Assembly: GCA_012838795.1 (NCBI GenBank)
Contig: DUOO01000003.1
Span: 1 to 64,000, forward strand
Direction: 5' to 3'
DNA from: Clostridiaceae bacterium
GTDB lineage: Bacteria > Bacillota > Clostridia > Saccharofermentanales > DTU023
DNA: 64,000 nucleotides
A program made the position numbers and the translations under genes. Numbering within the stretch: the first letter of the stretch is position 1; every line of letters begins with the position of its first letter. Below are positions 37,454-47,365 of the stretch, piece by piece. The notes beneath the pieces were generated by a model, which did not search any database, had not been told where the DNA came from, and saw only the letters and a program-made list of their open reading frames with translations.

Positions 37454-39715
37454 GTGGCACGCTCTGATTTTAATCCAATCAGAAGTAAATCAAGTTCCAA
37501 TGTCAAAAGATCGGATAATCGGATCTTTAAGAATCGCAATATTTTGATCGGCATCTTTTTTATCCTGATGTTTTTACTTATCTTTTGGCGAACCTCTGAA
37601 TTACAATTGAGTTCAGCTGATTCGGATCAGATTCCGGTAACTTATGGTAATCGGGCTCAAATGCAGGTTGAGGCCCCGCGTGGAGATATTCTGGACAGTT
37701 CCGGAGAGCCGATTGCCTATTCAACAACTCAACCTATGTTGTACCTTTGCAATTCAGGTTTGGAAGGAACCGCACTTAATGATATGTTGCTCGATTTAAG
37801 TGAATTAATGCTCGAAAACGGTGTTAAGCTGCCTGAAAATCTGGTGAACTATTTTGATTATTCCAGTGCCAGTAAAGAAAAACGAGATAAAAGTAATGCA
37901 GAATTTGTGTTTAAAAAAGATTTACAGGAAATTGAAAAATGGCAACAGAATACAGATCTTTTCGGTCTGAAAAAAGCAGAAGACACCAAAAGAATTGAAG
38001 AACAAATTATAACCGATCCGCAGAAATTTTATGAATATTTGCTTTTTGACAAATTCGGTATTGAAGACCGAGATGCCGGAGGTGATTATCGCTATACGGT
38101 TGAAGAGGCTTTTAATATTATTCAAATGCGTTATTTAATTTTAGAACATAATTGGCAATACACGCAAGGACAAGCCATTGAGGTAGGTGGTCCGGTTAAT
38201 CAAAAAATAATTACGGCAGTTGAAGAACAAAATCAGAGATATGCCGGAGTCTTAATTGCAGATAAACCACAAAGGCAATATTCAGAAAACAGTTTTCTCT
38301 ATGCTCACGTTTTGGGTTATACCGGACAAATATCGGAAACAGAATATCAGCAATTTAAAAATCTGAATTACGGTTTAAACGATATTATCGGCAAAAGCGG
38401 AGTTGAACTTTCGGCGGAAAGATATTTGCACGGAGTTCCCGGAATATTACCTTACAGTTATTGGGAAAAAACTGCAGAAGGTGAAGAATTTATTCAAGGA
38501 ACAGGTGGTGTTGCACCTCAACCCGGAGCAAACGTGCGTTTGACTTTAGATCAGGATGTTCAAAGAGTGATGCTCGAAGCTTTTTCTGAACATATGGCTG
38601 AACTGAGAGATAAAGAGGATTCGGTGCCTGCAAAAGCTGCCGGCGGAGTGTTGATGAATGTAAAAACCGGTGCCGTAATAGCTATGTGTGCGATACCATC
38701 GTTTAATCCACAAGATTTTATTATGGCTCAATATGATTCTGAAGCGGCAGAACGAGTTCAAGAGTATTTCTCAGATAATGATAATAAACCTATGCTGAAT
38801 CGGGCAATTTCTGAAATTTATCATCCTGCGTCAACGTTCAAACCGTTTACGGCAATAGCCGCATTGGAAAACGGAGTTATCTCTGAAACTAATCAAGTTT
38901 ATAATTGTGCAGGAAAAGAAGAAATAGGCCATAGAATTTGGACTTGTTACGGGGAGCCTGATCAAGGTCATGGTGACTTAACTTTGCGTCAGGCAATGGC
39001 TACATCATGCAATTTGTATTTTGCCAAATTAGGTATCGATACTACAATTGATAAGCTTTCTCCGATTTTTAAAAAGCTGGGTATGGGTGAATATTCCGGA
39101 ATTGATTTACCGGGTGAAGCAAAAGGTATCCGACCGAGTAAAGAAGTTAAACGCAAAACGCGAGCTTTGCCGGAAGATCAATTATGGTTTCCCGCAGATA
39201 CTGCTCAATCTTCGATCGGCCAGTTTGATAATGCTTATACAATGATTCAACTGGCAAGAGGTGTTGGCGGAATTGCTACAGGAAAATTGGTTCAACCTCA
39301 TGTAATAAAAGAAATTACCGCTCCGAACGGAGAAATAATAAAACCGGAAGTAATCCAAATTGAAGATTTAGGATTTTCGGAATCTTCAATTAATTTAGTA
39401 AAAAATGCAATGAACGGTCTGCAACACGATATTGAATACAGTACGACATATCTTAATTTCCATAATTATCCTATGGAATTAGGCATGAAAACCGGAACGG
39501 CGGAAGTACAGGACAGCTCAAGTACGAATATATCCATCGATTCGCTATTTGTTTGTTTTGCACCTTTGGATGATCCGGAAGTTGTTTTTGCAGGAATTGT
39601 TGAAGATGCTACAATTGGTGCCGGTTTATCCACAGTTGCAAAAAAAGTATTGGATCAATATTTCGGAATTGAAACTCCTGAGCCTGCTGCTGAACCTGCT
39701 CCGGTAATTGATTAG
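37454..39715 (+). CDS. mrdA: Penicillin-binding protein 2 (MrdA-type transpeptidase)
   Basis: A 753-residue class B PBP, elongation-specific transpeptidase. A membrane helix at about 28-46 and the APRGDI dimerization-domain start precede the transpeptidase with SxxK (Ser460, Lys463), SxN (Ser518-Cys519-Asn520) and KTG (679-681). The C-terminal tail is Pro/Ala/Glu-rich. The start is GTG after AGGAGG, with the mreD stop just before it. Confidence 0.93.
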   Translation: MARSDFNPIRSKSSSNVKRSDNRIFKNRNILIGIFFILMFLLIFWRTSELQLSSADSDQIPVTYGNRAQMQVEAPRGDILDSSGEPIAYSTTQPMLYLCNSGLEGTALNDMLLDLSELMLENGVKLPENLVNYFDYSSASKEKRDKSNAEFVFKKDLQEIEKWQQNTDLFGLKKAEDTKRIEEQIITDPQKFYEYLLFDKFGIEDRDAGGDYRYTVEEAFNIIQMRYLILEHNWQYTQGQAIEVGGPVNQKIITAVEEQNQRYAGVLIADKPQRQYSENSFLYAHVLGYTGQISETEYQQFKNLNYGLNDIIGKSGVELSAERYLHGVPGILPYSYWEKTAEGEEFIQGTGGVAPQPGANVRLTLDQDVQRVMLEAFSEHMAELRDKEDSVPAKAAGGVLMNVKTGAVIAMCAIPSFNPQDFIMAQYDSEAAERVQEYFSDNDNKPMLNRAISEIYHPASTFKPFTAIAALENGVISETNQVYNCAGKEEIGHRIWTCYGEPDQGHGDLTLRQAMATSCNLYFAKLGIDTTIDKLSPIFKKLGMGEYSGIDLPGEAKGIRPSKEVKRKTRALPEDQLWFPADTAQSSIGQFDNAYTMIQLARGVGGIATGKLVQPHVIKEITAPNGEIIKPEVIQIEDLGFSESSINLVKNAMNGLQHDIEYSTTYLNFHNYPMELGMKTGTAEVQDSSSTNISIDSLFVCFAPLDDPEVVFAGIVEDATIGAGLSTVAKKVLDQYFGIETPEPAAEPAPVID

Positions 39716-39912
39716 GAAATTACACCGGAAATTCAGCCTGACATTGCACCCTAAGCTCACTTTGAAAGCTAATTCTAAAATTTCAATTTTATTTAATTTC
39801 ATTTTAATCTGCAGTTTTTATATGGGAAAATTAAGTAAAAAAATCTTGAAATGATTGTTTTTTTTAGTTATTATGTATAGAATATATGTTTAATATAATT
39901 GAGGAGGTAGCT

Positions 39913-40302
39913 GTGAATATTGTTCTCATTGCAGACACGAGAAAATATGACTTGTTAGTAAATTTCTGTATCGCTTACCGGCAAATTTTAGCACAACATC
40001 ATTTGATTTCACTTTTTAATATATCCCGTACCATTCATGAAAATACGGATTTGACGGTAGAAACGCTCACTACCGATATGTTGGCAGGTGTTGAACAACT
40101 TGCATCTAAAGCGAACTACAATGAGATAGATGCCGTTGTTTATTTAAGAGATCCGTTGCTTCGTACTTACGATGTTCCGAACTCACTGTTGAGAGCTTGC
40201 GATGTAAACAGTATTCCTTTAGCAACAAATGTTGCGACTGCTGAAATACTGGTATTAGCTATTGATCGCGGAGATCTTGATTGGCGTGAATTAATTCGTT
40301 GA
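39913..40302 (+). CDS. Methylglyoxal-synthase-like (MGS domain) protein, degenerate active site
   Basis: A 129-residue MGS-like domain protein starting at a GTG with GAGGAGG upstream. The scaffold is kept: VVYLRDPLLRTYD and PLATNVATAEILV align with IFFRDPL and PLATNRATAE. Residues needed for methylglyoxal synthesis are replaced: the AHD motif reads IADTR, the GGDQQ loop reads AGVEQ (catalytic Asp to Val), and the late His of PHDPD is missing. It is unlikely to make methylglyoxal and may bind a phosphate ligand instead. It lies 12 bp before a glyoxalase II-like gene. Confidence 0.72.
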   Translation: MNIVLIADTRKYDLLVNFCIAYRQILAQHHLISLFNISRTIHENTDLTVETLTTDMLAGVEQLASKANYNEIDAVVYLRDPLLRTYDVPNSLLRACDVNSIPLATNVATAEILVLAIDRGDLDWRELIR

Positions 40303-40314
40303 TGAGAGCTAGAT

Positions 40315-40962
40315 ATGAAAAATAAAATTTCTTATATTCCGGAAACTTGGGATCATGCAAATTCATATATAATTCATGGAGCAAAAGATTATTTGATTGA
40401 TCCTTCAATTGCTTATGATCAAAATATTGCAGATAACCTAAACGGTATCATTGCAACCCACTTTCATTATGATCACATAAGTCATGTTGAAGAATGGCGT
40501 AAAAAAACCGGTTTAGACTTTATGATGCCGGAAGGTGATATTCCGTTTCTTACAGATCCCGAAGCCAATTGTTCGATAGATTATGGTAAACCGACTCACT
40601 ATTCTGCTGCCGATTTTTATTATACGGATCAGGAAAAAATTCAGTTAGAACCTGATTTAAGGTTAATTGTTTATCATACACCGGGACATACGCCCGGATG
40701 CTCCTGTATATTATTGCAGAATAAACAAGATGATGTTTATCAACCTTTGGCATTGATTTCAGGTGATACATTGTTTGCCAACAGTATCGGACGTACTGAT
40801 CTCAAAGGGGGAAATCCTGCTGATATGGAAAAATCGCTTGACCGGTTAACGAAGATATTACAAAACTTACCACAAGATTTGCCGGTTTTGCCGGGTCACG
40901 GTTCACCGTTTTTAATTAGAGATGCTTTCCGATTTAATCCTTTTATCAGACAATTTCTGTAG
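40315..40962 (+). CDS. Metallo-beta-lactamase fold hydrolase, glyoxalase II-like
   Basis: A 215-residue MBL hydrolase. The metal ligands are THFHYDH, HTPGHTPG, SGDTLF and LPGHGS, in glyoxalase II/thioesterase style. The substrate is not fixed by sequence. It is coupled to the MGS-like gene upstream, hinting at a shared role in 2-oxoaldehyde or thioester handling (inference). Confidence 0.85.
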   Translation: MKNKISYIPETWDHANSYIIHGAKDYLIDPSIAYDQNIADNLNGIIATHFHYDHISHVEEWRKKTGLDFMMPEGDIPFLTDPEANCSIDYGKPTHYSAADFYYTDQEKIQLEPDLRLIVYHTPGHTPGCSCILLQNKQDDVYQPLALISGDTLFANSIGRTDLKGGNPADMEKSLDRLTKILQNLPQDLPVLPGHGSPFLIRDAFRFNPFIRQFL

Positions 40963-41205
40963 ATAATCCGGTCTTATGTGATTGAGTTGCTTTTAGGTAT
41001 AACAAATACTAATGTTCTGATTTTGCTCACAGTATTAATCTGAAATCAAATGTCATCTACCGTAAAATATAAGAGAATTGCGGATAGTTTGTATTTTTTG
41101 TGTATTTTGTTTTTAATTTCTAATTTTCTTGTACCTGATTCGGATTTTTATTGAATAAGTGTTATTATATGCAATGTTAATTTATTAGGATGATTTGGAG
41201 GGCTT

Positions 41206-42252
41206 ATGGATAAGTTATTATCTGAATTACAAGCGATTGAAGATAAATTTCGAGCTGACATGAGTTCTATTGTTAATCAACAAGAGCTGGAAGACATCAG
41301 GATCAAATTATTAGGTAAAAAAGGCGAAATAACATCTATTATGAAAAATATGGGACGCCTTTCCAATGAAGATAAGCCTAAATTAGGCCAGGCAGCCAAC
41401 AGAATTCGTCAATTTGTTGAACAAAAAATTACAGAAAAACAAGCTGAATTAAATGTCAAAGCTGAACAAGCGAAGATTGCAAGTGAAATGCTTGATATCA
41501 GTATGCCGGGCAAAGTTGTAAAAGTTGGCGGCAGACATCCTCTGACTTTAATGTCGGATGAAATCTGCGATACCTTTATCGGTCTGGGTTATACAATTGC
41601 TGAAGGACCGGACGTAGAGCTGGATCTTTATAATTTTGAATTGCTCCGTTTACCCAAAGGCCATCCCGCACGTGATGAACAAGACACATTTTATCTTGAT
41701 TATGAAAATGGTGTTTTATTAAGATCACAAACTTCTCCGGTGCAAATCAGAGTAATGAATCAACAAAAACCTCCTATTTATATAGTTTGTCCCGGCAGAG
41801 TATATCGTTCAGATACTGTTGACGCTACTCATTCACCGATTTTTCATCAGATTGAAGGTTTAGCAGTTGATGAAAATATCAGTATGACTGACTTAGTTGC
41901 TGCATTAGAGCTTTTTGCCAGAAGATTATTCGGCAAAGAGACCAGAATTCGTTTGCGACCCCATCATTTCCCGTTTACTGAACCAAGCTGTGAAGTGGAC
42001 ATTTCTTGTTGGACTTGCAGTGGTCATGATCCGAATTGCAAAACTTGTCGCGGTGAAGGATTTATCGAAATTTTAGGTGGCGGTATGGTTCATCCGGAAG
42101 TTTTAGAAAACTGTGGAATTGACTCAAATAAATATAGCGGCTTTGCTTTCGGTATAGGTGTCGAACGTGTTGCCATGGGGCGATATGATGTAACCGACAT
42201 CAGAAATTTCTATGAAAATGATTTGCGTTTCTTAGAACAATTCAGTAAGTGA
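41206..42252 (+). CDS. pheS: Phenylalanine-tRNA ligase alpha subunit
   Basis: A 348-residue catalytic subunit with an N-terminal coiled coil, GRHPLTLM, motif 2 VYRSDTVDATHSPIFHQIEG and motif 3 FGIGVERVAMGRY. Two CxxC pairs (CWTC and CKTC) near residues 270-285 form a zinc-like knuckle. Upstream 40963-41205 contains no recognisable T-box sequence. RBS GGAGGG. Confidence 0.95.
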   Translation: MDKLLSELQAIEDKFRADMSSIVNQQELEDIRIKLLGKKGEITSIMKNMGRLSNEDKPKLGQAANRIRQFVEQKITEKQAELNVKAEQAKIASEMLDISMPGKVVKVGGRHPLTLMSDEICDTFIGLGYTIAEGPDVELDLYNFELLRLPKGHPARDEQDTFYLDYENGVLLRSQTSPVQIRVMNQQKPPIYIVCPGRVYRSDTVDATHSPIFHQIEGLAVDENISMTDLVAALELFARRLFGKETRIRLRPHHFPFTEPSCEVDISCWTCSGHDPNCKTCRGEGFIEILGGGMVHPEVLENCGIDSNKYSGFAFGIGVERVAMGRYDVTDIRNFYENDLRFLEQFSK

Positions 42253-42262
42253 GGTAAAAGTG

Positions 42263-44722
42263 ATGAAAGCTTCTCTGGAATGGATTAAAGATTTTACAGA
42301 ATATCAGGGAGATATACAAACTTTTGTTGATGGAATGACTTTATCCGGCACCAAAGTCGAATCTTTGGAATATGAAGGTGCTGACCTGAAAAAACTTGTC
42401 GTGGGTCATGTTTTAGAAAAAAATCAACATCCAAATGCGGACCGTCTTTCAGTTTGTCAAGTTGATGTCGGTACAGAGATTGTGCAAATCGTATGTGGAG
42501 CACCGAATGTAGCTGCCGGACAAAAAGTTATAGTGGCTTTGCCGGGAGCGGTCTTGGCAGGCGGTTTCAAAATAAAAAAAGCAAAAATGCGCGGTGAAGA
42601 GTCTAACGGTATGATCTGTTCGATTGATGAATTAGGTTTTTCGGTTCATGAATTTCCCGATGCAGTATCCGACGGCATTTATGTATTACCGGACGATTCA
42701 CCGGTAGGAAACGATGCCTTGGATGTTATCGGTATCGGTCAGGAAATCATTGAATTTGAGATAACTTCCAATCGTCCGGATTGTTTGGCAGTCGAAGGTT
42801 TGGCTAGAGAGACCTCGGTTGTTTTTGATACGAAGTTTACTGCTTTAGATAAAAAACCGAATAATTTTTCTGATTTAAAATCTGAAGACATTGCCTCAAT
42901 TGTGGTTGAAGCGCCCGATTTATGTTCAGCTTTTATCGGTAGAATTGTCACAGATGTAAAAATTGAGCAGTCGCCGATTTGGATGCAAAAAAGATTACGA
43001 GCTGCAGGCATGAGACCGATCAACAATATCGTTGATATAACGAACTTTGTCATGTTGAGCTTAGGCCAGCCGATGCATGCTTATGACTTGGATTTTCTAA
43101 CCGATCATTCTATTATTGTTCGTCGCGCCGAAGATCAGGAAATGATGACTTTGCTTGATGGAACTGAAATCAAAATGAACTCGGATAATTTGGTAATTGC
43201 TGATACTGCGGGAGCGGTCGGCTTAGCGGGTGTGATGGGCGCTGAGAATTCAGAAGTCCGGGATTCTACAAAAGCAATTCTGTTTGAAGCAGCAAATTTT
43301 TCCAAAACTTCAGTTCGCAAAACAGCCAAAGAATATAATTTGCGTTCAGAGGCATCATTGCGCTTTGAAAAAGGTTTGCCGGCACAAAATGCTCAACGCG
43401 CAATGGATTATGCATGTTATTTAATTGAAGAATTAAATTGTGGAAAAGTTGCGTCTACTGAAATTACGGTTGCCGAGAAGTTCCCCGTATTACACAAGAT
43501 TGAATACACTGCACAAGGCATTAACAAATTGACCGGGGTAGATTTAAGTATTGAACAAATTAATCAGATTCTGAATAAACTTGAATTGGACATTGAACCG
43601 ACTGAAAACTCAGATATTTATGTTGCAACAATTCCTTATTTCAGGGGTGATCTTAAAATTGAAGCTGATTTAGCGGAAGAAGTTGCCAGAATATATGGTT
43701 ATGACAAAATTGAAAGTCGTTTCAGCAAAGGCAACACACCGACTTTAGGCGGTCGCAATGCAACTCAACTTGATGTTGAAAAAATCCGCCGTGTATTAGA
43801 AGCTTGCGGAGCATATGAAGCATACACTTATTCATTTGTTTCACCGACCGATGTTGTCAGACTGGGTTTAGATTCTGAACATGCTTTGAGTCAACAATTA
43901 ACGATTCTTAATCCGTTGGGTGAAGAGTATTCAAAAATGCGAACTACAATGCTGCCCAGTCTGTTGAGAGTTATTGAACATAATTTGTCTCATGGTAATT
44001 TGAGTGGTGTTTTATATGAATTAGGAAAAACTTATCATCCATTAAATACCTTACCTGATTATGGTTTGACTGCTGCATATCAAGATGAACATTTGCCTGA
44101 TGAACGAGAACATGTTACTGTTGCTCTCTTTGATCAAAACTTAAAAGATAGTTCTCAAGGCTATTTTATACTAAAAGGAATTATGGAAGAGCTTTTCCGT
44201 CATTTAGGCATAGTTGAGTTTCAAGTTTCCAGGGTTGGTCCGGATCATCCCTATTATCATCCGGGACAGACAGCATCGGTTTATTTGCCTGATTACACCG
44301 ACCCGATCGGTTTAATAGGAACAATTCATCCGGGCTCTGCAAAGGAATTTGCTGTTACGCCGAACACTTATTTTTTAGATTTGGAATTACATCCCTTGTT
44401 GAAAGCCAAACGTGAAAAAATTCTTTTCAAGGCATTACCTAAATATCCTGCAATTACCAGAGATTTGTCATTTGTTATGCCAAGAGAAAATCTGGTTTCA
44501 GAAGTTGAAGCAGAAATTGTCGGTTTGGCAGGTTCTCTCTTGGAATCAATTCGAATTTTCGATGTTTACCAAGGTCAAGGAATTGCCGAAGATAAAAAAT
44601 CAGTAGCGTTTTCGTTAGTATTCAGAGATGCTGAACGCACTTTAAGTGACCGGGAAATCAATCCGATCATGCAGAAAATAATTGTTAATATGGCGAAAAG
44701 AGATATTCTGTTAAGAGCATAA
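42263..44722 (+). CDS. pheT: Phenylalanine-tRNA ligase beta subunit
   Basis: An 819-residue beta subunit with an EMAP-like tRNA-binding domain (about 40-150), B5, B3/4 editing region and a C-terminal anticodon-binding FDX-ACB domain. The start is placed at 42263 because GAGGT lies 7 nt upstream; a GTG at 42260 is also possible. It is followed by a hairpin at 44779-44808. Confidence 0.94.
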   Translation: MKASLEWIKDFTEYQGDIQTFVDGMTLSGTKVESLEYEGADLKKLVVGHVLEKNQHPNADRLSVCQVDVGTEIVQIVCGAPNVAAGQKVIVALPGAVLAGGFKIKKAKMRGEESNGMICSIDELGFSVHEFPDAVSDGIYVLPDDSPVGNDALDVIGIGQEIIEFEITSNRPDCLAVEGLARETSVVFDTKFTALDKKPNNFSDLKSEDIASIVVEAPDLCSAFIGRIVTDVKIEQSPIWMQKRLRAAGMRPINNIVDITNFVMLSLGQPMHAYDLDFLTDHSIIVRRAEDQEMMTLLDGTEIKMNSDNLVIADTAGAVGLAGVMGAENSEVRDSTKAILFEAANFSKTSVRKTAKEYNLRSEASLRFEKGLPAQNAQRAMDYACYLIEELNCGKVASTEITVAEKFPVLHKIEYTAQGINKLTGVDLSIEQINQILNKLELDIEPTENSDIYVATIPYFRGDLKIEADLAEEVARIYGYDKIESRFSKGNTPTLGGRNATQLDVEKIRRVLEACGAYEAYTYSFVSPTDVVRLGLDSEHALSQQLTILNPLGEEYSKMRTTMLPSLLRVIEHNLSHGNLSGVLYELGKTYHPLNTLPDYGLTAAYQDEHLPDEREHVTVALFDQNLKDSSQGYFILKGIMEELFRHLGIVEFQVSRVGPDHPYYHPGQTASVYLPDYTDPIGLIGTIHPGSAKEFAVTPNTYFLDLELHPLLKAKREKILFKALPKYPAITRDLSFVMPRENLVSEVEAEIVGLAGSLLESIRIFDVYQGQGIAEDKKSVAFSLVFRDAERTLSDREINPIMQKIIVNMAKRDILLRA

Positions 44723-44778
44723 ATTAAAAAGATAAAAATAATTTTAATTGATATTTATAGAATATGACCCATAATAAG

Positions 44779-44808
44779 TAGCTCAGCAAAATCAGTTTTG
44801 CTGAGCTA
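44779..44808 (+). terminator. 13-bp hairpin after pheT
   Basis: TAGCTCAGCAAAA (44779-44791) and TTTTGCTGAGCTA (44796-44808) pair exactly around a 4-nt loop. The following bases TATTAATTT are a weak T-rich tail. Confidence 0.55.
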
Positions 44809-44854
44809 TATTAATTTGGAGTTTGTTTCATCATACTTCATTTTCAGAAGTTCT

Positions 44855-45074
44855 GTGTCAAAAAAGCCGTTTCTGCGGATAAAAATCCACAAGATCGTAA
44901 ATTTTGACATGTTTGACTTGGTAATGTGCCAAAAAAGCCGGTTGTGTGGATTGCAATCCGCAGGACTGTAATTTCTGACACTGCAGCACCAATATCCAAA
45001 GGATCCTGTGCCAAAAAAGCCGTTTCTGCGGATCCGAGCCTACAGTGCACCCGCAGGCTCGTAGTTTTTGACAC
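44855..45074. repeat. Three diverged palindromic repeat units of the 25981 family
   Basis: Units at about 44855-44909, 44936-44981 and 45008-45074 each open GTG(T/C)CAAAAAAGCCG and close near TTTTGACA or TTCTGACAC, with internal dyads such as GCGGAT...ATCCAC. Sequence between units is unrelated. They match the ends of the 25981-26245 array, showing a dispersed family. The remaining 45075-45371 shows no gene. Confidence 0.8.
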
Positions 45075-45371
45075 GTCTATTTAATACTAATATTTTAAAA
45101 CTCAGTTTTTTTAATAATTGTCAAATATATTGGTTTTTCTCAAAATAATGAAGAGTTTTCTTGCAAATAATTATTATAATATCAAGTGAAAGTATCAGAT
45201 TATTTTTCGTTTTCAATTTATATCAATTTCTGAATAGTATTTGATTAATACGGACTGATTATATCTTTGATTATTACTTACATTTATCTGAAATATTGTT
45301 TTTATCTTTAGTTTATTTCGAAGAATTAAGAACTGAATAATAAGCACTTTATGAAATTAGGAGGGATTATT

Positions 45372-45668
45372 ATGTTAAGTCTGGAAGCTATTTTGTGTGT
45401 GCCTTTATGCATGACCATCTTTACTCAAGCGATTTTTTACTTGAAACCGATCGAATTAAGAATCGAGCAACAAGCAAAAATTATTGCAACAGATCGAATT
45501 GCTGAACCGAAGAATCAACCTATATATAAATTTAATTCGGAAAATCAGGTGATTAATCTACAAGTTAATCCGCAAAAAGTAAAAGAAATATTATCCCTGG
45601 GTTTAGATATTAAAAACAGCTTATGGGACAGAGATAAGATATATCCAGAACAAAATTTGAATAATTGA
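45372..45668 (+). CDS. Small TadE/pseudopilin-like membrane protein
   Basis: A 98-residue protein beginning MLSLEAILCVPLCMTIF, one N-terminal membrane helix after a Glu, resembling small pseudopilin-like proteins. The rest is polar. AGGAGG lies 7 nt before the chosen ATG (45372). It probably works with the next two genes; family assignment is tentative. Confidence 0.5.
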   Translation: MLSLEAILCVPLCMTIFTQAIFYLKPIELRIEQQAKIIATDRIAEPKNQPIYKFNSENQVINLQVNPQKVKEILSLGLDIKNSLWDRDKIYPEQNLNN

Positions 45669-45813
45669 TAAGTTATCAAACAAGAAAACAAATAAGAAGA
45701 ACTGCCCTCAAGACCTTAAGTCAGTACATTTAATAAGGGATTGACGATACTAACCGAAAGAGGAAAAGAGGACGCTTTATCTGTTTTTATAAACTATGAT
45801 GCGAGGTATAATT

Positions 45814-47310
45814 ATGAACTCGGATAATTTGAATGGTTTGAAGTCATTTATAATCAAACGGCTGAATTTACTGAAAAATAAAATCAGAGCCGAAGAAGCC
45901 AACACCAGCTTGTTTTTTTTGATATTACTGCCAATTACAGTTATGGTTTTGTTTTTAACATTTGAAAATGTCCAGTTAAGAAGAGAAGAACTTGATTTTG
46001 TGCGTAGTTGTGAAACTAGTTTAGATCTTGCTCTGGCGGATTATGATCGACAATTATGGCAGGAGTTCGGTTTATGGGGAGTAGAAAGCAATTTATTAAA
46101 TCAGCATAAGAATGAAATGGAGCAGAATTTTGTTTCGGATAGACACGAGGTGGAAATTGAAATTTCCGGGATACATAATCTTGAAGATACCGAGCAATTA
46201 AGAAAACAAATTTTACGACATATGAGTGTAAGATCTCCTTTTTTAGCAATTGAAGAAATCATCAAAAGGATTGGTAATGTTGGTATTATGAGTGAGCAAC
46301 TCAATAATAGTTCAGTTTTAGCGGAGATTACTTCAAAAAGTAATTTGGTCGATCCTGAATTCATAATCGCCAACCCGGATTCCGCTGCAGGTGATTTGGC
46401 AAGTTTGGATGTGGAAATTAAACCGGAAGATCAAGAGACATTGGAGGAAATGTCCAATAGCGAACTTAATACTTTATCCGAAAGTTCTTTGGAAATACTG
46501 GCGAAATTAATTGAAGAAGCTAAGACGATGATTGTCCCGATGTATGAATCAACAGGAAATCCGGTTCCCGCTAATCCTCTGGCACCTGGTTCATTACAGA
46601 ATATTACAAATTTTTTCGATCAATTTTTATTAAATTATGATATTCCGATAATCAGTCGATTGCAAATTCAGGAATATATGTTGAATTACTATCCCATGCA
46701 AGTTACGGAATTAGAAATGTCAGGAAATAAAACTCCGCTGCAAACACCTGATGGCAGGTTACATTCAGACTTACATGCATCAGGTAGAAAGAATGAAGTT
46801 GAACAGATTATTTTTAATACAAATGATCCCGATTCTGCAGCATCTAAAGCTAAATGGGGCATTAGAGGAATCTGCTTTACGTATCACCTGATTGATAATT
46901 TTACCGATGAAGCCAAACAGTCAGTTTATTTGTTGCAAGCAACGGGGATTAGTACTGCGATAGCAGTAGTCAGTATAGGACATATTGTGATTGATCCTCA
47001 AACATTGGTATATACAATAACTTTAATAGATTCATTATCGCAAGCTTTTGCGGATAGTGATCAGTTGCTTGCGGGGGAAGAACTTACTTTTCCGATCGGC
47101 GATTTAGAGATTAATATAAATTATCGAGATTTAATGAGAGTATTTACCTTGTTCAAAAATGAAGACAATTTGCTGTCAGGAATTAATAATATGCGGAAAA
47201 AGACCGTACCGGGAAATTTCATTACTGCGATTAAATTAGATGGATGTTTTCGTAATAGTTCGATTTGTCTGAGCAGGGAATATTCAGACTTTATTATTAA
47301 AAAACCGTAA
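45814..47310 (+). CDS. Pilus-associated membrane protein, DUF5702-like
   Basis: A 498-residue protein with a membrane helix at about 36-54 (LFFLILLPITVMVLF) and a large extracytoplasmic domain. The order and look match the DUF5702-type proteins found in clostridial Tad-like pilus gene sets. Catalytic motifs are not seen. The GCGAGG site favours the ATG at 45814. Assignment rests on context and the N-terminal pattern. Confidence 0.6.
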   Translation: MNSDNLNGLKSFIIKRLNLLKNKIRAEEANTSLFFLILLPITVMVLFLTFENVQLRREELDFVRSCETSLDLALADYDRQLWQEFGLWGVESNLLNQHKNEMEQNFVSDRHEVEIEISGIHNLEDTEQLRKQILRHMSVRSPFLAIEEIIKRIGNVGIMSEQLNNSSVLAEITSKSNLVDPEFIIANPDSAAGDLASLDVEIKPEDQETLEEMSNSELNTLSESSLEILAKLIEEAKTMIVPMYESTGNPVPANPLAPGSLQNITNFFDQFLLNYDIPIISRLQIQEYMLNYYPMQVTELEMSGNKTPLQTPDGRLHSDLHASGRKNEVEQIIFNTNDPDSAASKAKWGIRGICFTYHLIDNFTDEAKQSVYLLQATGISTAIAVVSIGHIVIDPQTLVYTITLIDSLSQAFADSDQLLAGEELTFPIGDLEININYRDLMRVFTLFKNEDNLLSGINNMRKKTVPGNFITAIKLDGCFRNSSICLSREYSDFIIKKP

Positions 47311-47365
47311 AAAATGTACTGCTGTTAAACAACAGTCAAATTAATCGAAAAGAGAAATTCGATAT

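Noticed and set aside
40963..41205. T-box leader expected before pheST
   Set aside because: The conserved T-box sequence and specifier stem could not be found in the 243-bp leader.
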